The position numbers and the translations under genes are program-made. From Gracilinema caldarium DSM 7334 (GTDB lineage Bacteria; Spirochaetota; Spirochaetia; Treponematales; Breznakiellaceae): a stretch of 64,000 bases of DNA. The notes under the pieces were generated by a model that saw only the letters and a list, made by a program, of their open reading frames with translations, was not told where the DNA came from and ran no database searches. Location of the stretch: positions 992,001-1,056,000 of the forward strand of contig NC_015732.1 in the NCBI RefSeq assembly GCF_000219725.1, in the 5' to 3' direction. Shown piece by piece: positions 1 through 8,347 of this stretch (its first letter is position 1; each line of letters opens with the position of its first letter).

Positions 1-852
1 GCAAAAAAATTCGCGTCGGAAATTGGCTATCCTGTTGTTGTAAAGCCTTCTAATGATTCTGGAAGTCGTAACGTGTTTTGTTGCCGAAATGAAATTGAAC
101 TACTAGAGGCATTTAATATTATTACCAATGCTAAAGTAAATCAAGTAAATGAAGAACTTGATACAGATATTCTGGTAGAAGAATTTTTAGTTGGTCCAGA
201 ATATAGCGTGGAAGCTGGAACTGATGATGAAAAAACGGTTATATATTCTATTACCGCTAAGATTACAACTCCTCTTCCTTATGCTGTAGAGATTGGTCAT
301 TTAAGTCCTGCAAAATTAGATCCGCTTATAAAGCAACAAATGGAGGATTTGGTTATGCAGGCCATAGATGCTCTAGGTCTTAGAAGATGTGTAACACATA
401 CGGAAATCAAACTTACGCCTAAGGGGCCAAGGATTGTGGAAGTTAATGCTCGCCCGGGAGGTGATGAAATACCACGACTTGTACAGCTTACTACAGGTTA
501 CGATATTCGTCAGATTGCACTTTACTTGGCTTTAGGATATAGTCTTGAGGAAATGCCTCGTGATTCCGTTGTGGCAAGATCAGCAGCTATTCGGTTTTTT
601 GTTAGTGATAGGGATGGTGAAGTTATGATATCTTATCCTAACAATATAAAAGATAATAATAACGTTGTGGAGTTGGAGTTTTATGTTCGTTCTGGTGACT
701 GTGTTGCGAAAACGGTCGATAATTTCTCTCGTTTGGGTCATATTATTTGTTATGACCCAGAGGGTGAGATGGTAGATCAGCTTATTGATGCTTTAGTTGA
801 ACAAGTGCAAATTACTATAAATCCAAAAGAAAGAGGAGGATGTATATGTTAA
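1..852 (+). CDS. ATP-grasp domain ligase, 5' end outside window
   Basis: The reading frame is open from the first base, so the gene is truncated by the window edge and its start is not visible. The visible part reads as the C-terminal two thirds of an ATP-grasp enzyme. The glycine-rich nucleotide-binding strand (GYPVVVKPSNDSGSRNV) comes first, and a Mg/ATP-binding EVNARPGGDEIPRL motif follows about 130 residues later. This resembles carboxylate-amine ligases and carbamoyl-phosphate-synthetase-like folds. The substrate cannot be told. The protein ends in Gly-Gly-Cys-Ile-Cys, an unusual cysteine tail. The next gene starts inside its last codons, so the two are probably translationally coupled. 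Confidence 0.85.
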   Translation, partial: AKKFASEIGYPVVVKPSNDSGSRNVFCCRNEIELLEAFNIITNAKVNQVNEELDTDILVEEFLVGPEYSVEAGTDDEKTVIYSITAKITTPLPYAVEIGHLSPAKLDPLIKQQMEDLVMQAIDALGLRRCVTHTEIKLTPKGPRIVEVNARPGGDEIPRLVQLTTGYDIRQIALYLALGYSLEEMPRDSVVARSAAIRFFVSDRDGEVMISYPNNIKDNNNVVELEFYVRSGDCVAKTVDNFSRLGHIICYDPEGEMVDQLIDALVEQVQITINPKERGGCIC

Positions 853-1160
853 ATTTTATCTCACAATTGGAAAAAAGTTTTGCTGAATTTATTTCGGAAG
901 CCTATCAAAACCAAACTCTTTGTAATAAAAGTAAGGTGATAGTGCTTTTGACATTTGCTCTTTCAGAAGAAAATCCAGAACTTGTAAAAGAGGGTCTTAT
1001 AAAAGCAAAACAAGAAGGATTGACCAATGAAGAGATTGCACAAATTGAAGCAATAGTAATTGCATTGAAAGGCCGAAAAATTGTACATCTTCTGACAACA
1101 GGTTCTACAAAGCCTGGAAGTAACGAAGGGACGAACAAAAGTTCATGTTGCTGTCAATAA
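846..1160 (+). CDS. Small AhpD/carboxymuconolactone-decarboxylase-like protein with Cys-rich tail
   Basis: About 104 residues, all helical in appearance. The pattern of a conserved Lys near the start of the helical core, a KEGL..AKQEGLTNEEIAQ segment and a following hydrophobic helix matches the CMD/AhpD fold, but the usual CxxC catalytic pair is absent. The C-terminus is Ser-Ser-Cys-Cys-Cys-Gln. An ATG at 840 is also in frame, but the AGGAGG at 834-839 directly abuts it; the ATG at 846 has a normal 6-base spacing and is preferred. It overlaps the end of the ATP-grasp gene. The function is unknown; the tail suggests thiol chemistry or soft-metal binding (inference). Confidence 0.6.
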   Translation: MLNFISQLEKSFAEFISEAYQNQTLCNKSKVIVLLTFALSEENPELVKEGLIKAKQEGLTNEEIAQIEAIVIALKGRKIVHLLTTGSTKPGSNEGTNKSSCCCQ

Positions 1161-1298
1161 TGAGGAATAGAGTTACCAGACTACTTTTTAATCAAGATAT
1201 TGAAGTGAATGTTGCATATAAATTATAGGGTACTTCTAGAAATTTCAGTTTTAAGAGGTTAACTTAGTTTATATGCGAAATCCTGATAAGATTTGCTT

Positions 1299-1341
1299 AG
1301 GCGCTTCTAAAAATTTAACAGAGTTTTTAGAGGCGCTTTAT
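1299..1341 (+). terminator. Rho-independent terminator-like hairpin
   Basis: A 13-base stem (1301-1313 with 1324-1336, containing G-U pairs) with an A-rich and T-rich arm lies between the small CMD-like gene and the permease gene. A weaker related sequence (cttctagaaattt) lies about 70 bases upstream. The rest of the 1161-1477 gap shows no gene. Confidence 0.55.
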
Positions 1342-1477
1342 ACTGTTGTGCAACGTTAAATGAAAAAATAAAATATTGAGATTATGTTATTTTCATAAAA
1401 GGCATTTAAATGATGAATGTATTAAGGGATATGTTACTGATTTTTTTAAGTTAATGTTTAAGAAGAGAGGGAAAAAT

Positions 1478-2749
1478 ATGAGTGTAGCTGCTATTTTTTA
1501 TGAACTACTCAGAATAGGGCAGTTTATTTGGGATTCATTTATGCACATCTGGTGGCTACTCTTAATTACCATTCCTTTGGCGGTGTGGGTAAATATCAGC
1601 GACTTTGGAAAGTATGTAAAAAAACTAACAAATTACAACGTTTTTTTGTCAATATTTTTTGGTACTGTTATTGGAGCATTTAGCCCATTTTGCTCATGTA
1701 GTGTTATACCCGTAATTACTTCTTTTTTAATAACAGGTGCTCCACTTGCCGCTGTAATGTCTTTCTGGATTGCTTCGCCATCAATGGATCCAGAAATCTT
1801 TTTTCTTAGTGTTGCATCACTTGGTTGGCCGCTTGCTTTTGCAAGATTAGTTGCTACTTTCTTCTTAAGTCTTGGTGGAGGATTAATAACACACTTTTTT
1901 ATTTCAAAAGGATGGATAGGTAACGACTATCTCAAGCTCAAAAGTAAGCCGCAGCATACTGTCTATTCTTTACGAAATCTAAAAGAAAGGATAAAATCGA
2001 TTTTGTATAAATTATCCAATACAAAGACACAACAAATCTCCAACAGCAAAAATGCTTGCTGTGAAGAGGCTATACTTAACATAGAGGCTGTAAATGAAGA
2101 AATGAATCTTCTTGAGATTAATTTTGCAGCAAAACCACAGAAAGATTTTTCACAGCAAGAAAAAGCTAAGATATCATGTTGTTCGGAAATCAATATATCG
2201 CCTTATATTATTAATTTGGCCTCAGAACAAAAGCAAGAAACTAATTGTTGCTCAATCTCTAAAGTACAAGAAGTTGAATCATCTTGTTGTAACAATATGC
2301 TTTTGGATGAGAACAATAAAAGATTTACCTGGGAAGAATTTTGGAAAGAACTTATGAATGTTTTATGGATGGTGGGGAAATATCTCTTTATTGCCTATTT
2401 CTTGGAGGCAGTTATTTCATTTTATATACCTAAGGAATGGATTCAGAACCTGTTGGGATTTAGCAATCCTTTTTCTGTACTATATGCTACAATTCTTGGT
2501 GTTCCTCTCTATACCACAAATCTTACAGCGCTGGGGTTGATTGGAGGACTACTTGCGAAGAATATGAGTGGAGGAGCTGCTCTGGCCTTCTTGATTTCTG
2601 GGGCAACCACTACACTTCCTGCCATGTCCGCTGTATATGGAATTGTCTCGAAGCGTGTCTTTTTTATTTATTTAGGTATTATTGCGGTCGGTGCTATGTT
2701 CTTTGGTTATATATACCAAATAATAGAGATTATTTTGCTAAAGATGTAA
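1478..2749 (+). CDS. ArsP/DUF318-type permease with cysteine-pair linker
   Basis: A 423-residue membrane protein of the ArsP_1/DUF318 permease family, known for efflux of organoarsenicals or of Cu/Zn in some members. Two hydrophobic halves flank a soluble linker at roughly residues 150-310. The first half carries the family motif FCSCSVIP; the second ends in a run of membrane segments. The linker holds four or more Cys-Cys pairs (NACCEE, ISCCSE, TNCCSI, SSCCNN), plausibly metal or metalloid ligands. The start at 1478 is chosen because a purine-rich ribosome site (agagaggg) precedes it; a longer frame from 1376 has no such site. The substrate is not determined by sequence. Confidence 0.8.
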   Translation: MSVAAIFYELLRIGQFIWDSFMHIWWLLLITIPLAVWVNISDFGKYVKKLTNYNVFLSIFFGTVIGAFSPFCSCSVIPVITSFLITGAPLAAVMSFWIASPSMDPEIFFLSVASLGWPLAFARLVATFFLSLGGGLITHFFISKGWIGNDYLKLKSKPQHTVYSLRNLKERIKSILYKLSNTKTQQISNSKNACCEEAILNIEAVNEEMNLLEINFAAKPQKDFSQQEKAKISCCSEINISPYIINLASEQKQETNCCSISKVQEVESSCCNNMLLDENNKRFTWEEFWKELMNVLWMVGKYLFIAYFLEAVISFYIPKEWIQNLLGFSNPFSVLYATILGVPLYTTNLTALGLIGGLLAKNMSGGAALAFLISGATTTLPAMSAVYGIVSKRVFFIYLGIIAVGAMFFGYIYQIIEIILLKM

Positions 2750-2807
2750 TTGAATATTCCGGTCCAAATCTGCAACTCTATTAAGTTCTTGTTAGTACCA
2801 GATAGGT

Positions 2808-2849
2808 GGCAGGTTTCGGCCGGAATCCCTGACAGGTTTCATCGGAATA
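2808..2849. repeat. Tandem IS-end-like repeats
   Basis: Two copies of CAGGTTTC followed by CGGAAT lie 23 bases apart (from 2810 and from 2833). Multiple short repeats of this kind are typical of IS21-family element ends. No transposase is attached here, so this is probably a remnant. Confidence 0.4.
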
Positions 2850-2894
2850 CACATCTCTCTCTCGGTTAGGTTAATTAAAAAAATAAAAATGAAC

Positions 2895-2924
2895 TTGACA
2901 TATTTCAAAAATAGCTTTTATCCT
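2895..2924 (+). promoter_or_regulatory. Sigma-70 type promoter of the lipoprotein gene
   Basis: TTGACA at 2895-2900, a 17-base spacer and TTATCC at 2918-2923 (or TATCCT one base on). It lies about 75 bases upstream of the lipoprotein start. Confidence 0.6.
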
Positions 2925-2932
2925 AAAAGCAC

Positions 2933-2960
2933 AAAACCAAAAGCTGCAGCTTGGTTTTTT
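2933..2960 (+). terminator. Hairpin with T-run in the lipoprotein leader
   Basis: AAAACC (2933-2938) pairs with GGTTTT (2953-2958) around a self-complementary AAGCTGCAGCTT core, followed by more T. It sits between the promoter and the start codon, so it could act as an attenuator. It could also be a leftover terminator. Confidence 0.35.
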
Positions 2961-2997
2961 AAAATAATAGGCCTAAAAAAGTAACGGAGGTTATTGT

Positions 2998-4412
2998 ATG
3001 TACAAAGGGTTCTTTAAAACTCTGAAAAGGGTAATCGTTCTGTCTGTTTTCTTCCTTCCTTCTTTCCTTCCTTCCTTTTAGGAGCCTGTGCCTTTCCATT
3101 CAGTGGAGGCAGCCAGGGTGTAACACTTAATTCGGTATCTACCGAATTTCGAGAAATTGCGCAGAAAGGATATATGGGTGGTAGCGTAGTGTATAATCCT
3201 GAAGCTCCAGAAGCCGGGCATTTATATGCGGGCACTACACTTGCTATTCGGCTTGGTAAGATCCTTTCTAAAACCACCGGTGATGGCTCCCTGGTGTCGG
3301 AGGATAAGCCTGCTGAAGCGGAGTATGGAGTGCTTACCATCAATTCTATAAGTGAGCAAGCGCTTTCTTTGAGCGTCACCTTATATGATGCCAAGGGTGC
3401 CACCCTTGGGTCTGGGAATTATCAACTTGCTCGAAATGAAACGGTGGATATCAACGGGGATGGCAAGCCGGATTTGTTGTATGCCCCGCCGGTACAGAAA
3501 CGACCAGGTATGGAAAAAGCGGTATATCTGACCTTTGTCAGTAACCAGGAAGAAGGTTATACCAGTATGTTTTCCGTACTACCCGAGCAATATAACCGTG
3601 GGGTATATCCGAGCGGGATTATCGGGGTAAATCCAGCAGGTAAGTTTATTGTAAGCAAGTACGAAGGGGCCAGCGGAAGCCGCTCAATGGTGCGGGGCGT
3701 CGTTTATGGTGACTATGTGCTTGATACTACTACCGGTACGTACCAGCGGGTCATCCGTGCCAGTATGGGCCGGAGCGCTCGCATGCTCGATGAAGGGGAT
3801 CTGGAGAGTAGTCCTAGTGCCGACAGTTTTTATTTTGCAGAAACCGAATTTAACGAAATCATAACCCCCCTGGCATTGTATCAACAACTTCCGGTTAGTA
3901 TTCAAAGCCGTATTCAGGACCCTGTTAATGATAATACCAGTGCCCTTGCAGGGCTTAACCAACTGCTTAAGGAACGGGATTTAGTAAAAACGATAGCCCA
4001 GGATACGGGAGAAGTGCTGGATGCAGAGGTAGCCGCCTTTGTAGCCGATACCTCGGGTCTATCGGAATTGGAACTGGTCGCCCTGAATCGGCTGTATCTG
4101 GGCCACAAGTATCCCGATGTTTGTCCACAAAAGGATGGGGGCAGCAATGATATAACCGAGATACTGCCCCTCTTCAGTGTTACCTTAGGGTCTACAAGCG
4201 ATGATATAAGCTCTGAAACCAATCGGGCTGTATCATACAACGACTACAAAAGCCAGAAAGCCGCGTTACAGTCAAAGTTCGATTCGTATTATAAGGTGAC
4301 AATATTAAAAAGCAAATGTACTGATCTGTTGGAATTTATTAAAACAAGTACTAAAACAACCGATTATTTGTCTAATTTAGGCCTTGAATTAGGACTAAAA
4401 GGATCTTTTTGA
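2998..4412 (+). CDS. Lipoprotein with frame broken in CTTC repeat tract (probable phase-variable, OFF)
   Basis: A good ribosome site (ACGGAGG) and ATG at 2998 begin a signal peptide (MYKGFFKTLKRVIVLSVFF) that runs into a CTTC repeat tract and stops at 3079-3081. The open frame downstream (to 4412) is shifted by one, and read backwards it starts exactly with Leu-Gly-Ala-Cys, a lipobox. Adding one 4-base repeat unit joins the two into a ~470-residue lipoprotein. The mature part has a DINGDGKPDLLY segment like calcium-binding or FG-GAP repeats; no other family was recognised. The annotated frame after the tract would otherwise begin at ATG 3174. The last codons abut an IS256-type end, so the natural C-terminus may be lost. 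Confidence 0.7.
3051..3078 (+). repeat. Tetranucleotide CTTC repeat tract
   Basis: Seven consecutive 4-base units: CTTC x3, TTTC, CTTC x2, CTTT. The tract lies inside the signal-peptide coding region and is the point where the lipoprotein frame breaks. Gain of one unit or loss of two restores the frame. Confidence 0.85.
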
Positions 4413-4440
4413 GCCTATCCCTAAATTTGTGTAAACGGTA
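4413..4440. repeat. IS256-family terminal repeat (single end)
   Basis: The gcctatccctaaatttgtgt sequence just beyond the transposase stop resembles IS256-family ends. It begins within or next to the lipoprotein stop codon. The matching opposite end was not found. Confidence 0.45.
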
Positions 4441-4441
4441 A

Positions 4442-5203
4442 TTATCCTAGCGATACCCGATCGCCATAAAAGATGCTGAATTGATGCATTGCCATACCCC
4501 AGTCTCGGATAGGCATGGTCCATTTTTTAGAGATATGTTGTAATCCCATAAATACCAGCTTTAGCGCTGCATCGGTTGTGGGAAAGCTCAACCTGTTTTT
4601 AGTGATTCTTCGGATTGAGTAATTTAACGATTCAATCGCATTCGTGGTGTAGATCACTTTGCGTATTGGTTCCGGGTATTTAAAAAAGGGCACTACTTCT
4701 GCCCAACGCATTTTCCACGATCGAGCAATCATGGGGTACTTAGTATCCCACCGTTGGGCAAATTGAGTGAGTTCCTCTTCTGCTGCAGTTTCACTTGCCG
4801 CAGTGTAAATCTTTTTAAGGTCCGCAGCTACTGCTTTCTGGTCCTTATAGGGCACGTATTTCAACGAGTTACGCACCATGTGGACCATACAGAGTTGGAC
4901 TTCCGTTTTGGGGAATACCGTGGTAATCGCTTCAGGGAAGCCGCTTAAACCATCTACGGCTGCTATCAAAATATCCTGGATGCCCCGATTCTTAAGCTCA
5001 TTAAGCACCCGCAGCCAAAATGATGCTCCTTCAGCCTGGTCGATCCAAAGCCCTAAGAGCTCTTTTTTGCCCGTTATGGTGATACCTAGGGCCAGATATA
5101 GGGCTTTTTTAGCTACGTTCCCATCATCTCGGACATTGAGCACAATGGCGTCGAGAAACACGATGGGGTACAAGGAATCCAGGGTCCGGTTGAGTACCTG
5201 GCT
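4442..5203 (-). pseudogene. IS256-family transposase, 5'-truncated
   Basis: The frame encodes the C-terminal ~250 residues of a Mutator/IS256-type DDE transposase. YPIVFLDAI (first Asp), the IQDILIAAVDGLSGF segment (second Asp), LCMVHMVRNSLKYV and YTTNAIESLN (final Glu) are all present. Full-length members have ~400 residues, so the N-terminal part is missing. Going upstream, the frame meets a stop at 5204-5206 and no ATG start exists. The sequence there switches to a different transposase remnant. The copy is almost certainly inactive. Confidence 0.85.
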
Positions 5204-5206
5204 CTA

Positions 5207-5351
5207 GAGTATCATCTTTTACCTGCTGCATCCACTTATATATGGTCTGTACAGATATTCCTTATTCCTTGCTAACTTCATGTACCGGTCTATTATTTGG
5301 CGGAAGTACCTTCTGAAGAATCAGCATTTTATGCTTGATCGAGTAGCCCAT
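5207..5351 (-). pseudogene. Remnant of IS transposase OrfA (HTH domain) with nonsense codon
   Basis: Reading from the ATG at 5351 gives MGYSIKHKMLILQKVLPP, then a helix-turn-helix stretch (VSKE-stop-GISVQTIYKWMQQ). It resembles the N-terminal DNA-binding protein of two-gene insertion sequences. A TAA replaces a likely CAA inside the HTH, and the sequence is cut off where the IS256-type fragment begins. It overlaps no other gene. Confidence 0.6.
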
Positions 5352-5493
5352 AACAACATCTCCTTAAAACAGGGTATGTCATCTATCTTGACTCATTCGG
5401 AATGTTAGAACGACGCCTGCGGCGCGAAACGAGAATAATCATGTTGCTTTATGAAATTTCATATAGTAAAATGCGCAATAAAGGATTAAGAAA

Positions 5494-5807
5494 ATGCTTT
5501 CAAGAAAAAGTAGTTTGACATTTTTCTTTCTTTTAATGAAAAGGATTTTCCTGTTTGCGGATGAAGAGTCCATTTTTGATTTTAGTATTATTACATTCTT
5601 TGGAATCAAGAATGGTTCAGTTAATGAGCTTGTATATGAAAATGAAAATAAAATAAGTAAACTGGTTTGGGATCAATCAATGTCTCTACAATTCGGGATT
5701 GATATTAATATTAGAATTTGGAGATTTTTTATAAAAACTTGATACGCTACTTCCATTCCAATAAAGAGTGGTTATCTTGAAGATTTTGATTATTTAACAT
5801 CAAGAAT
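5494..5807 (+). pseudogene. Degenerate omptin-like outer-membrane protein
   Basis: The first 82 codons give a signal-like N-terminus followed by GSVNELVYENENKISKLVWD, closely parallel to GRVEELVFQGEKQISRLLWD in the intact gene at 11476. An in-frame TGA at 5740-5742 interrupts it, but similarity continues in the same frame (ATSIPIKSGYLEDFDYL) until about 5805. There it is cut off by high-GC sequence. A start at 5494 has a weak purine-rich site upstream. It is a dead paralogue, broken by both a nonsense codon and an insertion. Confidence 0.75.
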
Positions 5808-5939
5808 ATCGCCCGCCTCTGCGAAAGGCTCGGGAGCGACACGACCCTCTTCGTGGAACACTTACCGGACTTCGAAAGTTACCGCAAGGCCGCCGCCTAC
5901 GTTCGCACGCAGGCGGCGCTCGCCGGGGTAGCGACGTGA
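5808..5939 (+). pseudogene. 3' fragment of a sugar-phosphate isomerase/epimerase-like gene
   Basis: A high-GC open frame of 43 codons ending in TGA at 5937-5939 reads LGSDTTLFVEHLPDFESYRK and then a final helix. The EHLPDFE..Y pattern is typical of the C-terminus of AP-endonuclease-2-type TIM-barrel sugar isomerases and epimerases. The 5' part is absent. It marks the left edge of the high-GC island. Confidence 0.5.
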
Positions 5940-5948
5940 GGGCGCTCG

Positions 5949-6878
5949 CTAGAGCCGGAGCGTGAAGCTTACCCCCGTCGGGAGTACAGCGAAAGAAAGG
6001 GTACCCGCGCGGGTGTTACCTTCGCCAGGTGAAGCGTTGCCTGAGACCCCCGCCCTGCTTGCGCCGAGCCCCGGCAAGGCGAAGGCCGTCGCGTGAAGGG
6101 CGGGGACGAGCCAGCCGGAAAGCGTTCCCAGCGCGGCGCCCGCGAGAACGTCGGTGACGAAATGGTTTCCGCTCGCAACCCGGAGCGCGGCCACGGCGGA
6201 CGCGAGGGCGTAGGAGCCGGCGATGGCGGGAACTTTCCAGGGAGAATCGGCGTAATAGAGCGAGAACGCGCACGCGGTAAACCCCGCCGCGGTAAAGGCA
6301 AGCGCGGTGTGGCCCGACGGGAAGGACTGGCGGTAATCGCCGTTGCTGAGCTCGGCTTCCGGATACCCCGAATAATACATATAGGGCCGATACCGGGGCA
6401 GAAGGTTTTTCCCGAGCTCCTTCACGCCCCAGGTCAGGAGCATGGATTCCGCGTACATGACGCCGAGGGGAAACCAATCGTCCGAGGGAGCGGACAAAAG
6501 GACGGCGGGCGCGGCGAGCGCGGTCAGGGTAAACGCGGTGGAAATCGGATCGAGCGTCGCCGAAAAGGGCGCCATAAAGGGGCGGTCCAGGGGGTTCACC
6601 GAGCCGGGATCGAGGATTCCCGACGGGGGTAGCGGTTGACCGACCGATCGCTCGTACGCGAAGGCACCGGCGCCCAATAAAAGGCCGGTTCCGGCGAGAG
6701 CTCCGTCCACGGAAGTGGACAGGCGAAAGGCCGCCGGAGTGGCCGAAAGACCGGTCAGGGCCGAGAGGAGGCACGCGAGGGCGAGGGCCGCGGTTTTGCC
6801 CGAGCGATCCCGGGGCGCCTTCTGCGGCTGCCTGGGAGCGGCTCTGCCTCGACGACAGGCGGTTATCGCGCCGTTCAT
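5949..6878 (-). CDS. PAP2-family membrane phosphatase
   Basis: About 309 residues from the ATG at 6878. The three PAP2 acid-phosphatase motifs are present in order: KNLLPRYRP (KxxxxxxRP), SFPSGHT, and a final NHFVTDVLAG (HxxxD) preceded by an Arg. Several hydrophobic segments suggest a membrane enzyme removing phosphate from lipid phosphates or undecaprenyl pyrophosphate (family knowledge). The longer frame to 7022 overlaps the previous gene and is not needed. The start overlaps the stop of the upstream PAP2 gene by 4 bases (ATGA), indicating translational coupling. GC content is far above that of the flanking genes. Confidence 0.85.
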   Translation of the reverse strand: MNGAITACRRGRAAPRQPQKAPRDRSGKTAALALACLLSALTGLSATPAAFRLSTSVDGALAGTGLLLGAGAFAYERSVGQPLPPSGILDPGSVNPLDRPFMAPFSATLDPISTAFTLTALAAPAVLLSAPSDDWFPLGVMYAESMLLTWGVKELGKNLLPRYRPYMYYSGYPEAELSNGDYRQSFPSGHTALAFTAAGFTACAFSLYYADSPWKVPAIAGSYALASAVAALRVASGNHFVTDVLAGAALGTLSGWLVPALHATAFALPGLGASRAGVSGNASPGEGNTRAGTLSFAVLPTGVSFTLRL

Positions 6879-7498
6879 CGACTCACCCGCCCGCGCGAGA
6901 CACTGCCTCTGCGTTTCAAACGCCGGGTAAAACGGGAAACGGCTACCCGGGCGGCAAGGGCGCCGAGGAAGCCGACAGCAAACCCGGCGAGGATATCCGA
7001 GGGATAATGAACGAAAAGGCAACAGCGTGACGCGCCGATCGCCAAAGCGCCCAGGAGGGCCACAAGACCGACGCGCTTATGGCCCGCGAAAAAGAGGGCG
7101 GCAGCCGCGGCCATGGACACGGTCGCGTGCCCCGAGGGAAAGGAATATCCCGATTCCGGTGAAGAGCCCGCGAGGCGCCACCAATCGGCGAATAGGCCGA
7201 CTGCCTGAAACGGCCGTGGCCGCGCGACGAGCTCTTTAAGGGCGCCGGCGATACCGGCGGATACTAGCACCGCCCCGATTAGCATTACCCCGGCTTCCCT
7301 CGTCTTTTTAAACGGGAGGAGGGCGCTCCCCAAGAAAAGAAAGAGAATACCTTTCTCGGTCGCTAGGCCCAAAAAAGAGGAGAGTTCCGCGAGAGCCCCA
7401 GAATCCCTTACGGCTATCCCATGGAACAGGGACAATACAAATTGATCAAACGCGGACACGCCGTTGCCGATCGCGCCCGCCAGGCTTGAGATAATCAT
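6875..7498 (-). CDS. PAP2-family membrane phosphatase
   Basis: About 207 residues from the ATG at 7498, which has a good purine-rich site (agagagg) upstream; a longer frame from 7672 lacks support. PAP2 motifs are KELVARPRP, SFPSGHA and SRCCLFVHYPSDILAG. It is more compact than its downstream neighbour and has multiple membrane segments. The C-terminus is very Arg-rich. With the overlapping downstream PAP2 gene it forms a two-gene phosphatase unit inside the high-GC island, below an XRE regulator read in the same direction. Confidence 0.85.
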   Translation of the reverse strand: MIISSLAGAIGNGVSAFDQFVLSLFHGIAVRDSGALAELSSFLGLATEKGILFLFLGSALLPFKKTREAGVMLIGAVLVSAGIAGALKELVARPRPFQAVGLFADWWRLAGSSPESGYSFPSGHATVSMAAAAALFFAGHKRVGLVALLGALAIGASRCCLFVHYPSDILAGFAVGFLGALAARVAVSRFTRRLKRRGSVSRGRVSR

Positions 7499-7678
7499 GG
7501 TGACAAACCTCTCTCTAGAAAATCGTGTAGCGTTCCGGAAGCTCAGCGTGAGTATGCCGTTCAGAAAGCCCGTTTTCAAGAAACGATTCGTCACATTGGC
7601 GGGAATGGAGGGATATTCGCCGATACTTTTCGTGTCATCGGCCGTTTTTATGCGCGAAAAGGGGCAGGACAAGCCCGA

Positions 7679-8287
7679 TTAACGGTTTTCCAGCGCGATC
7701 AAGACGACTTTCGCGAGGAGCAGAACGAAGAGGAAGAAGGCCGCGTAGGGTTCCCGCGCCGCGATAAAGAGCGCGATCGCCGCGGAATGAAGCGCGAGTG
7801 AGCCGAAGCGCGCGAAACGGCGAAGCCTGCCGGAAAGCGAAACGGGGACGGCCAGCGCGGCCAAGCCCCACGCGCCCATGCTTCCCAGAGCGGCGAAAAA
7901 AGCGATTTTAAGCGCGCGCGCTTGGCTATATTCGAAAAGGCTCACGGTCGCGATATAATCGGCCCGGGGCTGGCTGAAAAAGGGCAAAAAGGCGAAACAG
8001 CAGGCGAGAAGGTCAAGAAGGCCGAAGGTCAGCGTTGACTGCCGCCCGACCCTCTCCCGGCCCTCGTTCTCGGCCGCGTCTAAAAGCTCTTTTCCGCTTA
8101 AAAGCTCGTCGAGTGAAACACCGAATACCTCCGAAAGGCGTTTCAGCGCCTCGATATTCGGCATTCCGCGCCCGCTTTCCCACTTCGAGACCGCCGTCCG
8201 CGAAATATTGAGCCGTTCGGACAGCTGCTCCTGGGTCATGCCGTTTTTTTTCCGCAACGTCTGCAATCGATCCTTGAATTCCATCAT
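7679..8287 (-). CDS. XRE-family regulator with membrane C-terminus
   Basis: 202 residues. Residues ~5-60 form a Cro/C1-type helix-turn-helix (LRKKNGMTQEQLSERLNISR, then TAVSKWESGRGMPNIEALK). The C-terminal ~110 residues contain four hydrophobic segments, so this is a membrane-tethered regulator. ATG at 8287 or 8284 both follow a gggag site. It lies upstream of the two PAP2 genes on the same strand with a ~180-base gap and may control them (inference). A 12-base C homopolymer lies about 50 bases upstream, where a promoter would be. Composition is high GC like the rest of the island. Confidence 0.8.
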   Translation of the reverse strand: MMEFKDRLQTLRKKNGMTQEQLSERLNISRTAVSKWESGRGMPNIEALKRLSEVFGVSLDELLSGKELLDAAENEGRERVGRQSTLTFGLLDLLACCFAFLPFFSQPRADYIATVSLFEYSQARALKIAFFAALGSMGAWGLAALAVPVSLSGRLRRFARFGSLALHSAAIALFIAAREPYAAFFLFVLLLAKVVLIALENR

Positions 8288-8335
8288 CCGCTCCCTGCCG
8301 CACGATGCGGTTCCCTTCGCCGGGGGGAAGGCCTT

Positions 8336-8347
8336 CCCCCCCCCCCC
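8336..8347. repeat. Poly(C)12 homopolymer
   Basis: Twelve consecutive C on the + strand, 49-60 bases upstream of the XRE regulator start. Homopolymers this long are slippage-prone in bacteria. Confidence 0.9.

Noticed and set aside
5494-5742. Separate 82-residue secreted protein
   Set aside because: Similarity to the 11476 gene continues past its TGA, so it is the front of a pseudogene.
6093-6632. Long + strand frames inside the high-GC block
   Set aside because: They are Arg/Gly-rich shadows of the PAP2 genes, expected at this GC content.
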